DNA of 64,000 nucleotides from Theileria orientalis strain Shintoku (lineage: Eukaryota; Apicomplexa; Aconoidasida; Piroplasmida; Theileriidae), in NCBI RefSeq assembly GCF_000740895.1, contig NC_025263.1:1798001-1862000 (forward strand), read 5' to 3'. Under the pieces are notes generated by a model. That model worked only from the letters and a program-made list of their open reading frames with translations, was not told the DNA's origin and searched no databases. Below, one piece after another: positions 41,480-53,554 of the stretch (positions within the stretch are counted from its first letter, which is position 1; every line of letters begins with the position of its first letter). Position numbers and translations under genes: made by a program.

Positions 41480-44400
41480 ATGAGTAAAAGTCAAGAATCG
41501 GTAAGTAAAAAAGGAATAAAAAAACAACAATAAAAGAGTAATAAGTAGAATAAATATATATAAATAAATATAAATGAAGAAAAAATATTAAAAAAGATAC
41601 ACAGAGTAAAAGATGGGAAAAATAATAAATAATGTGTAGAAAAACGCAAAGTCCTACGAATTCTACGTAAGTGAGCTGCAAACGTACCTCAATTGGGCAC
41701 TGAGTAACCTGAACAAGTACAAAGATGAGCTTATCGACGTTGGATTCGTAATATACCTGGAGATGTACATAAAGCTGTTTAAACAGTCGACAAATTTAGG
41801 TAAAAATGTAAAAAAAAATAATAAAAGTAGCAAGAATATATAAGTAATAAAAGTTAATGGAATAAAATGGAAAAAATATGTAGGCAGAGACTTCTTGATG
41901 GAGTTCATGAACGTGTTCAACAGTAAATATGAAAACTACGTCAGCAAGCTCCTGCAGTTCAGGTTTCTGGACCAACTTGACCAGCTGTATATACTTAACA
42001 CAGGATACAATTCGTCAAGCAAACACATAATCATACTCTCAAAGTAGGTTTAATAGGAAATAGTAGAGCACTAGTTTCATAAGATAGATAGAAAGCGTAG
42101 AATTAGAGTGGTATTAGAGTAGTGGTATAAGATATTTAAGCTAGTCTGGCTACAGTGAAGGCCAATAGATAAGAAGGCACAAGATAAAGCACAACGGCAA
42201 CAAGGACGATACTAAAGTGACAAATACGTGTAGGAACTGCAAGAGGATACTGTTAAACTGGCTAAACATTTACCAAAACAACGTAATCAACATAATACTG
42301 ATGGAGAGAGTGGAGTTCATAGACGGAGAGATGTTTAACCACTCGTCAGTGAATGTGTTCAAGCGCTACTTTATACTGAAGTACGGAATAGACCCGGAGT
42401 CGATACACAAGTACAGAAAGCCATTTCTAGGTAAGATGCGCAAAAAGGATATAAACAATGATAATTAATTGCACGCTAGTATTGGTGGTAGTAGTAGTGG
42501 CGATATTGGTAGTAGTGTTGTTATGTATTTACATAGTGGTCTTAAATTACCTGTAATATTGGCCTAGAATGTGTATAATATTACGTTCAGGGCTGTACAT
42601 AAAGGATGTGGAAAATGAAAGCTATAAAGTGAATAGCATGTTGATAGAGCCAGTAAAAGAGAATAAAATACCATTCGGGCTACCATGTGAAATGTACACA
42701 AAGGACTACGGACACGAAGTTAACACGTATTCCCAAGGTAAAAATTATAAATTAGTAAGAATAGATAAAGAAATAGTTTATGATTATTATTATTGGTAGT
42801 AGTACTGATTGTAGTAGTAGTAGTAATAGTAGTAGTATAAGTAGTAGTAGTAATAGTAGTAGTAATAGTAGTAGTGGTAATAGTAGTAGTGGTAATAGTA
42901 ACAGTAGTAGTAGTAAATAGTATTATTATTATTATGATAATGATGATTTGAAAACGAAAATAATGAGCACGCAGGCATCAACGGAGAGTTTTGCAGAATG
43001 GAGGACTTTAGGAAGCTGATACCGCTGCCAAGGCCAGGCTCTCTGATCCACGAGTCGCTGCGCTCAATATATCAGCTTCAAGTTGAAAATCGCAACATGG
43101 GTAAGAGTATATATAACACGTAACAGTAGAAAGTGGTTATGCAGTTAGTTACTGATGCTACCAGTACTGTAGTAGTAATAGTTAGCTACTAGTGAAAGCA
43201 CTAGTAATAGTAGTAGCAGCTAGTAATGGAGTATAATTAAAACGTAGGACAAAACCCATACATTCTATCGTATAATTTTGCTAATGCAAACAGTATAAAT
43301 TGCTCAACGGTGTCAGACTTTGACGGAAGGTACGCAGCCGCAGGTCAAAGAGACGGGTCGATATTCCTGTGGGACTTAGTAAAGTCACAAGTAAGTTTAT
43401 GCTGAGTGGTTAGGTTGATAGTGGTGGTTGCACAACAGCAAATAGTAGAGTGTGCTTGTATAGCCACAAATACGAGTAGTACGAATATTAGATAGGTAGT
43501 AGCTTATCGAATAGTAGTAACTTATTGAATAGTAGTTATTTATCTAATATTAGTTATTTATCAAATAGTAGTTACTGAAGAGGATTGTGTTGTCAGAAAA
43601 GTAGTAGTCGCTATTGATGGTAGATAATACTAGTTAGTTGGTCAGTTAGTGGTAATAGTTACGACTGATATTACTGCAACTGGTAACAATAATGAATCTG
43701 GATGTGCAGTAATTGTTAGTAGATAGTTACTATTACGTCTACTAGTAGTAATAATATAAACAGTGTGAAAACGCATACACGGACATTGCGTGTGTCCTGG
43801 GAAAGGATTTGGGAGTGGAGAGCATAAATAAGACGTACCCAACGTCGAACAGCACACAAAAGGAAAATAACGACCCCGATAAACAAGGATTTAAAAAGGA
43901 TTACCTGATACTGACAGGGCACGAAGGACTAGTAAACTGCCTAAAATTCGGAGAAAACGGACAGGTGTTACTGTCAGGAGGGTTGGATTCGACGATCAAC
44001 TTACACACAATAAGCGAAGGATTCGAAAATAATACAATCAAGTGCGTATACTATAACTCCTGTTACCCAAGTGGCTCATACGGAAGAGGATCAGGAGTAA
44101 CAGGAACAAGTATAGGAGCACCAGTGGGAGAAATAAAAGAAATAGGAGAGTCTAGTGTAAGCACAAGTGGAAATGGAATGGGATATAAAAATAGTACAAT
44201 TGGAGAAGATAACAGCACAATAGATGGAGATGTCATAGTCAACGGAGGCATAGTGGTTAACGGAGGTATAAGCGGAAACGGAATTAGTAGTGTGGAAATT
44301 AGTGGAAGTAACAGCCCAATTAGCACAAGTACACCCTCAAGAAGGTCGACGAGAGGAGGAGGAGGAGGAGCAAGTTCGCCGAACACGAACGAGGAAAGGT

Positions 44401-45588
44401 CGCCAGTGAGAAGTAGTAGTCCACCGATTAAGGCTCAGAGTAAAGTAAGATCAGGAGGCTCGACAGGAGGAAACAGCATAATAGACCTAGACTACAGCAG
44501 GTTCGGATACTACTTCACGAGCTGCGACATCAACGGGTACTGTAAGCTGTGGTCAACAGACAGAAGCTTCCCAATAAGGACGCTCAAGTCAATGTCAGCA
44601 AACTACTCAAGCTCGAAGTTCCACCCGAACTCGTCACTGCTCTCAGTGATATCGAACGACAACAAGGTGACAGTGTACGACCTTAAGTCGTTCACATCAG
44701 CAATGCACCTGACACTCCCGAACGTGGGCAGGGCCAGAGGGGCCACGGTGGGAGGAGTCCTCGGCGAATTGAGCAGCACACACCCCTACGGCGACGGCAC
44801 CAGCGCCCACGAAGCCTTCAACAATAACTTCAACGGCATGACCTGGAGCAAAAACGGAGTTATTCTGGGCGTATACGCAATGAACGCAGTGCTACTCTAC
44901 GACGTGAGAGTGGGAAGGCCCTTCGAGTCAATCGAGGTGCGCAAGGGCAACGTGAGCTCAATCGACTTCTCATACTCGACGACGCTGCTGTCAGTGACGG
45001 ACACGAACAACGAACTGTCACTCTGGGGGTTCAGAGGTAAGAGCGAAATTAGTGCTAAGTAGAGAGGCAGTTAAAACCAGTCACGCGTAGAAGTGGTAGT
45101 GCCGCCGGCAGTAGTTACTGATAGAGGTTATGCAGTTAGCTTATGGTAGTTACGCTACTAGTAATAATAATACGGCTACTAGTAATAATAATACGGCCAC
45201 TATTGCTGATCATATAGCCATTAGTAATACTAGTAATATAACTATTAACATTACTGGCCATATACCTATTAACATTACTGGCCATATACCTATTACCAAT
45301 GATCATATAGATATTACCAATACTAGTATTAAAACCAAACATGTATCTGCAACTATAGTTCTAGCAAAAGTCACTAACACTGATACAGATTTCGACAAAT
45401 ACATGCTGGCGACGGACACAAATGGAATAAGTAAAAAGAACCAACCAAATAAAAAATTAAACGAAGAGAGGTTGAAGGACGGAGAAAAGAAACTGCTCAA
45501 ATCGTATAGATTCAATAAATCGTTCCTACTAAGCTCATCCTTTACGCCGGAAAACGTCCTAATAACACTCGGAATCTCAGCAATTTAA
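41480..45588 (+). CDS. TAF5: TFIID subunit TAF5 (WD40 repeat), 828 aa
   Basis: TAF5 is a scaffold subunit of TFIID, acting in RNA polymerase II initiation in the nucleus. Nine exons (41480-41500, 41640-41799, 41884-42043, 42174-42430, 42591-42737, 42975-43100, 43248-43390, 43764-45036, 45389-45588) give 829 codons with all phases closing. The exon 3/4 acceptor is the least certain. The N-terminal ~160 residues match the TAF5 NTD2 fold (FYVSELQTYLNWALSNLNKYKDEL spread over exon 2, IYLEMYIKLF, then GEMFNH). WD repeats follow: AAAGQRDGSIFLWDL, GHEGLVNCLKFGENG, SCDINGYCKLWS, VISNDNKVTVYDLKS, AVLLYDVRVG and TDTNNELSLWGF. A ~150-residue Gly/Ser/Asn insert separates the second and third visible repeats. 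There is no LisH motif. The first exon (seven codons) is chosen for a good GTAAGT donor and phase. Confidence 0.85.
45150..45320 (+). repeat. Tandem repeats in the last TAF5 intron
   Basis: Two copies of GGCTACTAGTAATAATAATAC-type units are followed by two copies of a 24-bp ATTAACATTACTGGCCATAT-type unit. The intron (45037-45388) keeps an open frame from 45130 that joins the last exon in frame. Confidence 0.75.
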
Positions 45589-45736
45589 TCTTTTATCCAT
45601 TTAATAGTACACAGTTTATGCAGCTCTCCTATAGTAAATGAATGTAAAAATTAAAGTTAGAAAAAGTAAATTAAAATGAGAATAAGTAAATGTACCTGAA
45701 GCTGTGCAAAAGAACACAGACCGAAAAAAGAAGAGC

Positions 45737-46590
45737 ATGAGTCAAATTGAATTCAAAACTCCTCTAAAAAATAAATTAGTGGATATAAAAAAGAGGGGTT
45801 AAAATGAGTAATAAAAAAAAGAAGGAAATGAAAAGATAAGTTAGGTAAAAAGAGTATACCCGGAAGGGAAATAAGCGATTCAAGCCCCTTTTAACAAGGT
45901 CGTTGTTCAAAAACTCAGCATTATTTAATAGTCGCAAAAGCTCGCCGAACATGAAAAGAAAAGTACAAGACAACACAACGGTAAAAAGTGTTAAAACACC
46001 ACCTAAAAAGTAAATTAAAAGTAATAAAAAATATAAAAAATAAATAAATATAAAGAAAAAAGCAAGTAAATAGGGATAAATTGAGAATAAAAAGTAAAAT
46101 TTAAAGAAATTAAAGAATAAATAGAAAAACCAGGAAGATAAATAAAAAAATAAATAAAAAACAAACTGTCTAGTAATCGAGTCAAGTCGACGAAAGAGGT
46201 TGAGCCAGGTTTACGCTTTGTCGAGTCAGTCATCATGAGGCAACTCAATTTAGTAATAAGGAAAAAATGCAACTGGTAAAAAAGATATAGCCAGTAAGCT
46301 AGGATTAAATTAAAGCTGTATAGTTATCAAATAACCGGGAAAAATAAGTGAACGGCACTAAAAAAATAAAGCGCCCACCAACATGCAACAATCCCACACA
46401 CTCGAAAAGGGGAGTGATCGAAGAGTAAAATCGACTTCAAAAAAGGGAGTTGGCGCTATTGGCGAGTAGATCATGGAGAGATCCGCGCAGCCAGGAGGGC
46501 GACATGAGAGAGAACCAGTATTTGCGTAAGAATATCGGTGGTTTAGTGGACACATACCTCTGAAGAGACTAAGTGCATATTATAGATGAA
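45737..46590 (+). CDS. Candidate small multi-exon gene, basic protein, unresolved
   Basis: From ATG 45737, exon 45737-45797 joins 45853 in phase and reads a basic peptide (SALFNSRKSSPNMKRK). It either ends at TAA 46011 (73 residues) or continues through a GTAAAT donor at 46009. Later pieces look like exons: near 46190-46280 (RVKSTKEVEPGLRF), near 46370-46430, and 46486-46590 ending in PLKRLSAYYR. I could not join the middle exons in a unique phase. Composition rises above the AT-rich surroundings in exactly these pieces, which is the main argument for a gene. The function is not recognised. Confidence 0.3.
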
Positions 46591-47310
46591 CGTAAATACC
46601 TATTTAAACCAAAAATAGGATAAATGTATATAATTATAAGTATATTTATGGAATATTGAACAGATGTGCATCCTATAGTGACAATTTGTGACACCAAAAG
46701 GGATGGATGAGGGGAGCACTTAAGACCGAATTGAAGAAAATAGATAAATCTGTAGCAGGAATCCCCCTTAAAAATGGTATATCCACCTGAAAAATAGTAT
46801 TTGGAGTCAGTGTTCCCAGGATAACAATAATAAAGTGCTGTCCGTATTCACAAGTCCATAAATAAATCAACTTTCCATAGTAGTAATCAGTGATCAATAG
46901 TAAATTGAAAAAAACGTGAATGTTTGAGTAAAATTATTAGCTTTATCAAAAATGAGTGTCAGTGTATGAACAAAAAGGAAAAGAATAAATTTGTGTATGG
47001 GCTGTCAGTGTTAAAAGTAAAGCTTAAAATGTATATAGCAATATAGACGTTAAATTTAAAATAAATTGATTCATAAAATGTGTAAATATTTATTTATAAG
47101 TGAAATAATATGATTCCAGAATTGTGGGTATAAGTTCATTGTAAATTATTTCATATGTAAATCATTAAATTTTAAATTTAATGTTTAATTGTATATATGT
47201 AAATTTATATGACCCAAATTAATGGATATTATTGTAAATAAGCCTTAATTGAGACTAAAATATAATAAGTGTACAATATATAAGGGAAAGGAATAATCCT
47301 AAGAAAGATA
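46591..47310. other. AT-rich spacer, 0.7 kb
   Basis: No firm gene. A 74-codon minus-strand frame at 46673-46897 lies in a less AT-rich patch but matches nothing I know, and there is no supporting context. Confidence 0.4.
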
Positions 47311-50300
47311 ATGGTATTTGATAAAACAAAAAAGAATCAGACCGCAACAAAGGTCGCAGATAACTTAAACGATTTGTGTAAAAAATTAAACACAGCTATC
47401 CAGAGGAAAAAAGGTAAACTGAAAAAGAATAGTTAAGCACAAAATAGATAATAATTTGTGTAGATAAGTAGATAATTAGATAGGAAATTTATATGCTAAA
47501 AAATGGTAAAAACAAGAAATAAAGATAGATATGATATGGGAAAGGCGAATTATTGATAATTGATGATAAAAGCACATAATATGACTAAAATTGATATATG
47601 GACTAAAATAACTGTATGCAGATTTGAAAGCAGCCAAATTCATAGATATATATGATAAGTGCTGTGTTTTGAGATCGCAATTGGAAGGGCTAGCCACAAA
47701 GTTACTGGACTCAGGAAACACAAGAGAGTTTGAATACGTGGCGAACATATCACACACGTCGAGTAAAATACTGAGTAACTACGAGAAGCTGACGAGTAGG
47801 CCGAGTTATCAGCCGAGCCTTACGAATTATTCATCGCTTAACACACTTAACCTCACGAGCAATACCAGGAATGTGCAGGGGCATAACATTCGGCCAGAGA
47901 ACCTGGAAGCAAGCGTAAACGTGTCGACATTTGACGGAATGAATAGCATGGGCAGTTATGAAGGAAGCTACGGAAACGGAGGAAACATTAATGAGATCCC
48001 AAGGAACCTGTCGAAGGAGTCCTCTCAGTCAGATTGGGCGAAGTTCGACACAGCGTTTGACAACCACGAAAAAACGCCACTGAGCACAGTGAAGGAAGGA
48101 TACAAGACGCCGTCAGCAAAGGAGGGCTTCGAACAGAGCCAAAGGTCAGCAAATAACTACAGAACGCTGAGAGGAGGGAAGGAAGGAGAGTACAGAGAAG
48201 AGAGAAGGTACAAGAAGGACTACCTGGACACGAACATGGACACGAGCATAGACTACTTTAACACGTCGCTGGACCTGCACAACATGCAGGACGTGTACTA
48301 CGAAGAAGACCACGAAGACTACGAACAGGAAGAAGAACAGGAAGAGTTTGGATACCCAACGCACGCGTTCGATGAGCCGGAAAAAACAAATGAAAGAGGA
48401 AGAGGAACCAAGGGGGAGCTGAGAGGATACAGAGTGCCAGGAAGTAAGCAGGGAGCAGGAGAAAGAGAATATACGAGTGAACCGAAGAGAGGGCCGGCGG
48501 GAGTAGGCGTTGGCGTAGGAGGAAGCAGAGTGGGAGCAGCAGGAAGAGGAAGAGCGGGAAGAGGAGAAGCCGAGGGGAAAATCGGCGCAAGTAAGCCAGG
48601 AACGAGACTGGACGTGCACGCAGGAGTCCACGACAGAGATCACACAGGAGACGGGTACAGAGAACACCAAGGAGGAGTACACAGATACAGAGAAGAAAGA
48701 GGAGCGGCCGGGTACCCAAGATACCCAGTAGGAGGAGAGTTAGGACCAAGGTACGAAGGAGGAAAGGACAAAGAGGAGGCGAGAGAAGAATTCATAGTGA
48801 AGACGAAGCTGAAGAGGACGTCAAAGGGAGACCACGAAGAGGAGCGCGAGGAGGGTCTGCGAGAGGCGGAAAAGGACATGGCGGAGTACATAAAGATGCT
48901 CGAAAAGTTCCTGCAAATGACCAAGTTTAACACCGTCATCAACAGACTTAGCGAGCACGAGGACGACTATAAAACGAAGCTGAGCTCGCTGCAGTCATAT
49001 TACGCGGACACCTACGACTCGCTGGAGCCGACGACGACGGAAAACACAGGAGTGAGTCACCTGGGAGGAGTAGGAGGACACTCAGCAGGAGTGGTGCAAG
49101 CAAGAGCAAATATGCAGGCGCAGGAAGGAGAGCGCGGAAGCTGGAGGTCGGCACAAGGGACGGCAGGAGAAGGGCTCCCGAGAGGAGGAAGTCAAGTGGC
49201 GCTGGTGGGAGGGACCGCACCTGCAGCCGCAGGGAAACAGGCGTACAAGGACGAAACGAAGCTGTTCGGAAAGGAAATTGAGCCTTTGTGGAGGTCGGAG
49301 AGCGACGGAGGACTGAGCAACTACCTGGGAGACTTCCTGCTAAACTCAGACTATAGACTGATAAGGACGAACAAGTACGAAGTGCACCTGGACATCAACC
49401 AGCTCAACAGAGAAGACTTCATGCTTAACCTGCAGCTCTACTTCGTAGCAAAGATCAACATAGCCTCCCTAAACATGAACTACGTTAACCTCAACGAAGG
49501 AATGGCATTCGTAACCACGCCAACAGGAGCAGCAAAATACAGGCCGGCAGGAATGGAGCTGGGAAACGGCACTAACAGCTTCGGAGGACCGAGTGCAGGG
49601 AGACTGAGCATAGGGCACGCCGCCGAAGGAGCGCTGGTACCCTCAGGGAGAGGAGGCAGCGGAGGAAGAATGGGAGGAGGCGCGATGACGGCACCGAACA
49701 GCAGTAACCTGAGCGTTTACCCGAGCAGGCAGCGAGGAAGCAAGGGCCTGACGGGAGGAATAATGCTGGTCGACGAGAGGCCACTGGCGAAGGAAAACAG
49801 CCTCACCATCAACCTGAAGGTGGACCTGAAGACAGTGATAGACTTCCCAGTGCTGCAAATTAAACTGATAGAAAACGACGGAAACAAAAGCGAGTTGAGG
49901 CTGCTGCTGCCAGTGGGAGTGTTCCTCACACTGGTGCCACTTAAGTATAAGCTTAACCAGTTCGAGGCATTCTGGAACTCAATGGAAATGACAGTTAACA
50001 GGCAAATCAGACTATTCCTGAGTAAGCTGCCGCTGGACCTGAACAACCTGATCAACCTGCTCTGGAAGTACTTCTCAGTGTACCTGCAGGAGGACGTGCT
50101 CCTGCTGAGCAGCTGCGGCACGGAGGTGCTCCTGGGCTCCATCTTCATCAAGCAGGGGACGCTGGTGGTGGTGCAGCTGCGCAGCATCTGCAACGCACTC
50201 ATCGCGAGCACGATGAGCGTGCTCAAGGAGCTATTCAGCAGCCTCAGCGTCAAGTACGACGCGAACATTTCGAACTACACGCTCAAGAGAGTCTCCTCGC

Positions 50301-50368
50301 TGCCGCTCAACTTCCAGTCGAACGTGCAGCTGAACGCAGTGGTGAAGTCGATAGTGAACTACAAATAA
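47311..50368 (+). CDS. GAT-domain plus adaptin-ear protein (GGA-like coat adaptor), 949 aa
   Basis: Two exons (47311-47413, 47622-50368) are in phase. Residues ~1-95 form a helical segment resembling the GAT domain of GGA/TOM1 adaptors, which binds ARF or ubiquitin (IYDKCCVLRSQLEGLATKLL, then ILSNYEKL). Residues ~130-560 are a low-complexity hinge rich in Gly, Arg, Glu and Tyr with an acidic run. The C-terminal ~250 residues resemble the appendage of alpha-type adaptins: a beta-sandwich-like part (LTINLKVDLKTVIDFPVLQIKL), then LLLPVGVFLTLVPLKYKLNQFEAFWNSME, then a mixed platform-like end. There is no VHS domain and no adaptin trunk. The likely role is clathrin-type vesicle traffic at the Golgi or plasma membrane. 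Both domain calls are from pattern only, and the ear is the firmer. Confidence 0.6.
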
Positions 50369-50793
50369 TGTGCTGATTGAAACGAGAGTCTGTTTGGTTG
50401 CTAGTGTATATATACAGTGTGTAAGTGCATATACAACAGTTAGGCAGACTAAATGAGCACTGGGCATTGTAGTGAGAGTTGGCAAATACTGTGAATACAA
50501 CCAGTGGAATGTACTAGGTACCATGCTAATGGTGTTTTAAATGTTATAAGTGTTACTGGCAATAAGTAGGTATAAGTATTAAGATGGAGGTAGTAATAAA
50601 ATAAAAATAAATAAAATATCGGTAATTGAGATGGCGAAGAAGACTCTGTGGTGTGTGAGTGAAAAGTGGATGATTAAAATAAAAACTAAGATGATATATG
50701 AACAAAATAGCATATATTTTAAATATAGTTATTCTAAATAACATAAGTACCTGTATAATAGTGGTAAGTAAGAGTGAAAATAGTGATATGTAG
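50369..50793 (+). other. Spacer that must contain the first exon of the KsgA gene
   Basis: The first clear KsgA exon has no Met, so a start exon lies upstream, probably within 50600-50780. Candidate ATGs at 50631 and 50691 do not give a clean join. No other gene is seen. Confidence 0.45.
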
Positions 50794-52772
50794 AATCGCA
50801 AGGATTCCATCGTAAAATTAGTTAAATTGAAAAATAATAAGAATATACTATATATAAATAGCAATAAAAGGATAAATGAGTGGAAATTGCACAAATGTAT
50901 CCATACAAATACTGTAATTGGCGCAAAAAAGAAAGAAGATTTAGACAGTGGTGACACACGAGACGATGATTCAGAAAAGGATCAAAAGGAGCTAATAAGT
51001 TTAAAATATGATGAAAAAATACAAGTGTATCCTCTGAAACAGAAGAATCAAGAAGAAGGGCCACAGAAGGTGCCAAAACTGCCTCCAGGAGAGTTTAAGT
51101 AAGAATGGTGAATGTATTTGAGTAATAATTAAGGTTTTATGCTAAATAATTGATTAAAAAAGGATGATATTTAGAAATAAATGATAAATAGGCCGAGGAA
51201 AAGTCTGGGTCAGAATTTTATAACAGATTTGAACCTGATGAATAAGATGTGTAACTCATTGAAGTCGCCGATAGGTAGCTGATAGTAAAACTAGGAATAA
51301 GTTATATATTATATTAAGGTAAAATGGGATAAAAGGTGTAGTAAAATAAGAAAAATAGTATGAATAATGTGTTAAGTTAATGACGAACACAAGTAAATGA
51401 GAGGAAATTATAGCAACTAATGATTTTATAGAACCACCAGGAGATGGAAGTCAAGTGGTAGAGTTAGGATGTGGAATAGGATCACTAACACAAATACTGT
51501 ATAAAAAATATAAAAATATGACAGGTAAGAAGAAATAAATGGAAGAAATAGGTAGAAAAATTGGGTAATAAAACTAAAAGTTAAGGCTATAATGAGACGA
51601 TATAGGAATTGAAATAGACTCGAGAGCAGTGAGTCAGCTGAGTAGAACATTGCCAAATTTAAATTTGATCAACGATGACGTTTTACAGGTAAAGCGTATA
51701 TGAGAGTAAAATAGGTATAATTAGAATAGAATAAATAGAATAGAATAGGTAATGGTAGTTGTAATAGAAAGTAAATAAAGTAAAGTATTAGTTGACGAGT
51801 GAGCAGGTAGACTATGCAAAAATGAGTAAAGAGAGAGGGAAAAAGTTGTGGATAATAGGAAACTTGCCATTTTACATAACGAGTCAAATACTGCTGTGCC
51901 TAATAGACTACAGAAAGTACATAGATAGAGCAGTAGTGACAGCACAGTGGGAAGTGGCAAAGAGAGTAGTGGCAAGAAGGAACACCAAGGAATACTCAAT
52001 ACTGTCAGTGCTGCTGCAAATATTCGCAAAAGCGAAAATACTCTTTAAAATACCGAGTCAAGCCTTCTACCCGAAGCCGAAGGTGGACGCAGCATGCATA
52101 TACATAGAGTTCAACAAGGAAAACCCATTCTCACAAAATAGAGAAAACATAGGCCAGGAAGAAGAAGAAAAGGATGGAACCAGTACTGGTGATAGTAATG
52201 GTAATGGTTATGGTTACGGAAATGCTGACTGTAATGGTAATGGTAACCTTACTGGCGATAGCATTAGTGTCAATGTGCGCAAATTCAAGTTGCTTAAAAG
52301 GATACTCAGGCTGACATTTGGACAAAAAAGGAAAAAGTTGAAGTCGAGCATGGAGAGAATATTGACCAAGTATAAAGTGGAGTTGCCAGAGGAGATACTG
52401 AATATGCGACCACAGGATTTAAGCGCAAAAGACTTCATTGACCTAGTGAACAATATTCACCAACGTATACATAGTGGTGGTGGTGCTGGCGTAGTAAGGA
52501 ATGGTGCAACTGTGGGGGCGAGGACTAAATTTTGGAGTGGTGCAAATTCGGAAGATATTATGGTAGAATTGAGGAGAGGATTAGAATACGACTATAATAA
52601 CGCATTGGATAAAGTAAATGAGATAACTGTGCGAGCAAAGGAATTGGGAGATATGGCGTCAGCAGCAGGTGGTGCAGCAGATAGATGCGAAGAGTTGGAA
52701 GAGACAAAGGATAGGATTTGGAGAAAAAATAAACACGGCCCAAGCATACCACTAAAGGATTTAATATACTGA
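50794..52772 (+). CDS. ksgA: KsgA/RsmA-type rRNA dimethyladenosine transferase (5' exon not resolved), at least 514 aa
   Basis: The enzyme dimethylates two adjacent adenines in the 3' hairpin of small-subunit rRNA. Exons 50794-51098, 51192-51274, 51432-51524, 51606-51688 and 51792-52772 are in phase. Motifs appear in order: PRKSLGQNFITD, the AdoMet site VVELGCGIGSLTQ, IGIEIDSRAV, INDDVLQ, the catalytic GNLPFYITSQILL (NLPY-type), VVTAQWEVAKRV and FYPKPKVDAA. The KSLGQNF start and GNLPF form point to the bacterial or organellar subfamily rather than nucleolar Dim1. About 100 Lys/Asn-rich residues precede the domain, consistent with a leader, but the true N-terminus lies in an unplaced exon. A Gly/Asn insert (about 52180-52265) interrupts the C-terminal helical domain, and ~100 extra residues follow it. 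With the RsmD gene, this gives two small-subunit rRNA methyltransferases in the window. Confidence 0.85.
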
Positions 52773-53554
52773 CGATGTGTATAACGTAAAAATAGAGGTT
52801 GCAAAAACTTAAAATTATAATGTGTGCAAGTGTGTGAGTATACAAACTAGTGAGTACCAGTATGCACGTAGGAATGTGTATATGGATATATGTCAGTATA
52901 TATGTGTGTGTGTGCTTATAAATGTGTGTAAATAAGTATAAGGAATGGTTGAGTTTAAATAAAGTTCATGAAAACATATATGAACATATTACATTATATA
53001 TATACCTATATGTATATACTAAGTTGTATATACAAGTATGTATACATGTATGTAAGTGGTAGTAGAAACATATATATACAGGTGTAATAAAAAATTGTAT
53101 ATATAAACATATAAAGTTGTAAAAACACATATAGTTAGTATATATTAGAAGTATGTATTCTTTGGTATGTATAATATAGTATATATAAGAATTGTATATA
53201 CAAGAGTCTATGAGAGTATAATATATAGGCCAATTTACATAAAAATTAACACATTTATGAACTTTTACTAAATTTATAAGAAGAAAAAAATATATGTACA
53301 TAATATAAAATGATTAAGTTAAATAATATTGACAAATAAGAGAGAATTATATTAATGGAAATAATCAATTTAAAACATCTAAGCATAAAACTGATATAAC
53401 ACACTAAAATAAATAGAAAAGGACGGAAAAGACTACAAAATAATAAGAAAATTATAAATTGAATAAAAAAGTACATCAATAAATAAAGTAAATATGCACA
53501 TGTGGACAAATGTGTATGTGTGATGTAAAATCATATAAAATTAAAAAGATAAAA
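52773..53554. other. AT-rich spacer with TATG/TATA repeats, 0.8 kb
   Basis: No gene. Positions ~52840-53260 carry dense alternating TATATG/TGTGTG/TATGTA runs of the kind that form slipped or cruciform structures. The rest is A-rich. Confidence 0.5.

Noticed and set aside
42790..42981. Poly-Tyr minus-strand frame
   Set aside because: It is the complement of the AGTAGT simple repeat in a TAF5 intron.
46673..46897. 74-codon minus-strand frame
   Set aside because: It matches no family, has no clear promoter or splice context, and is too short to accept on length.
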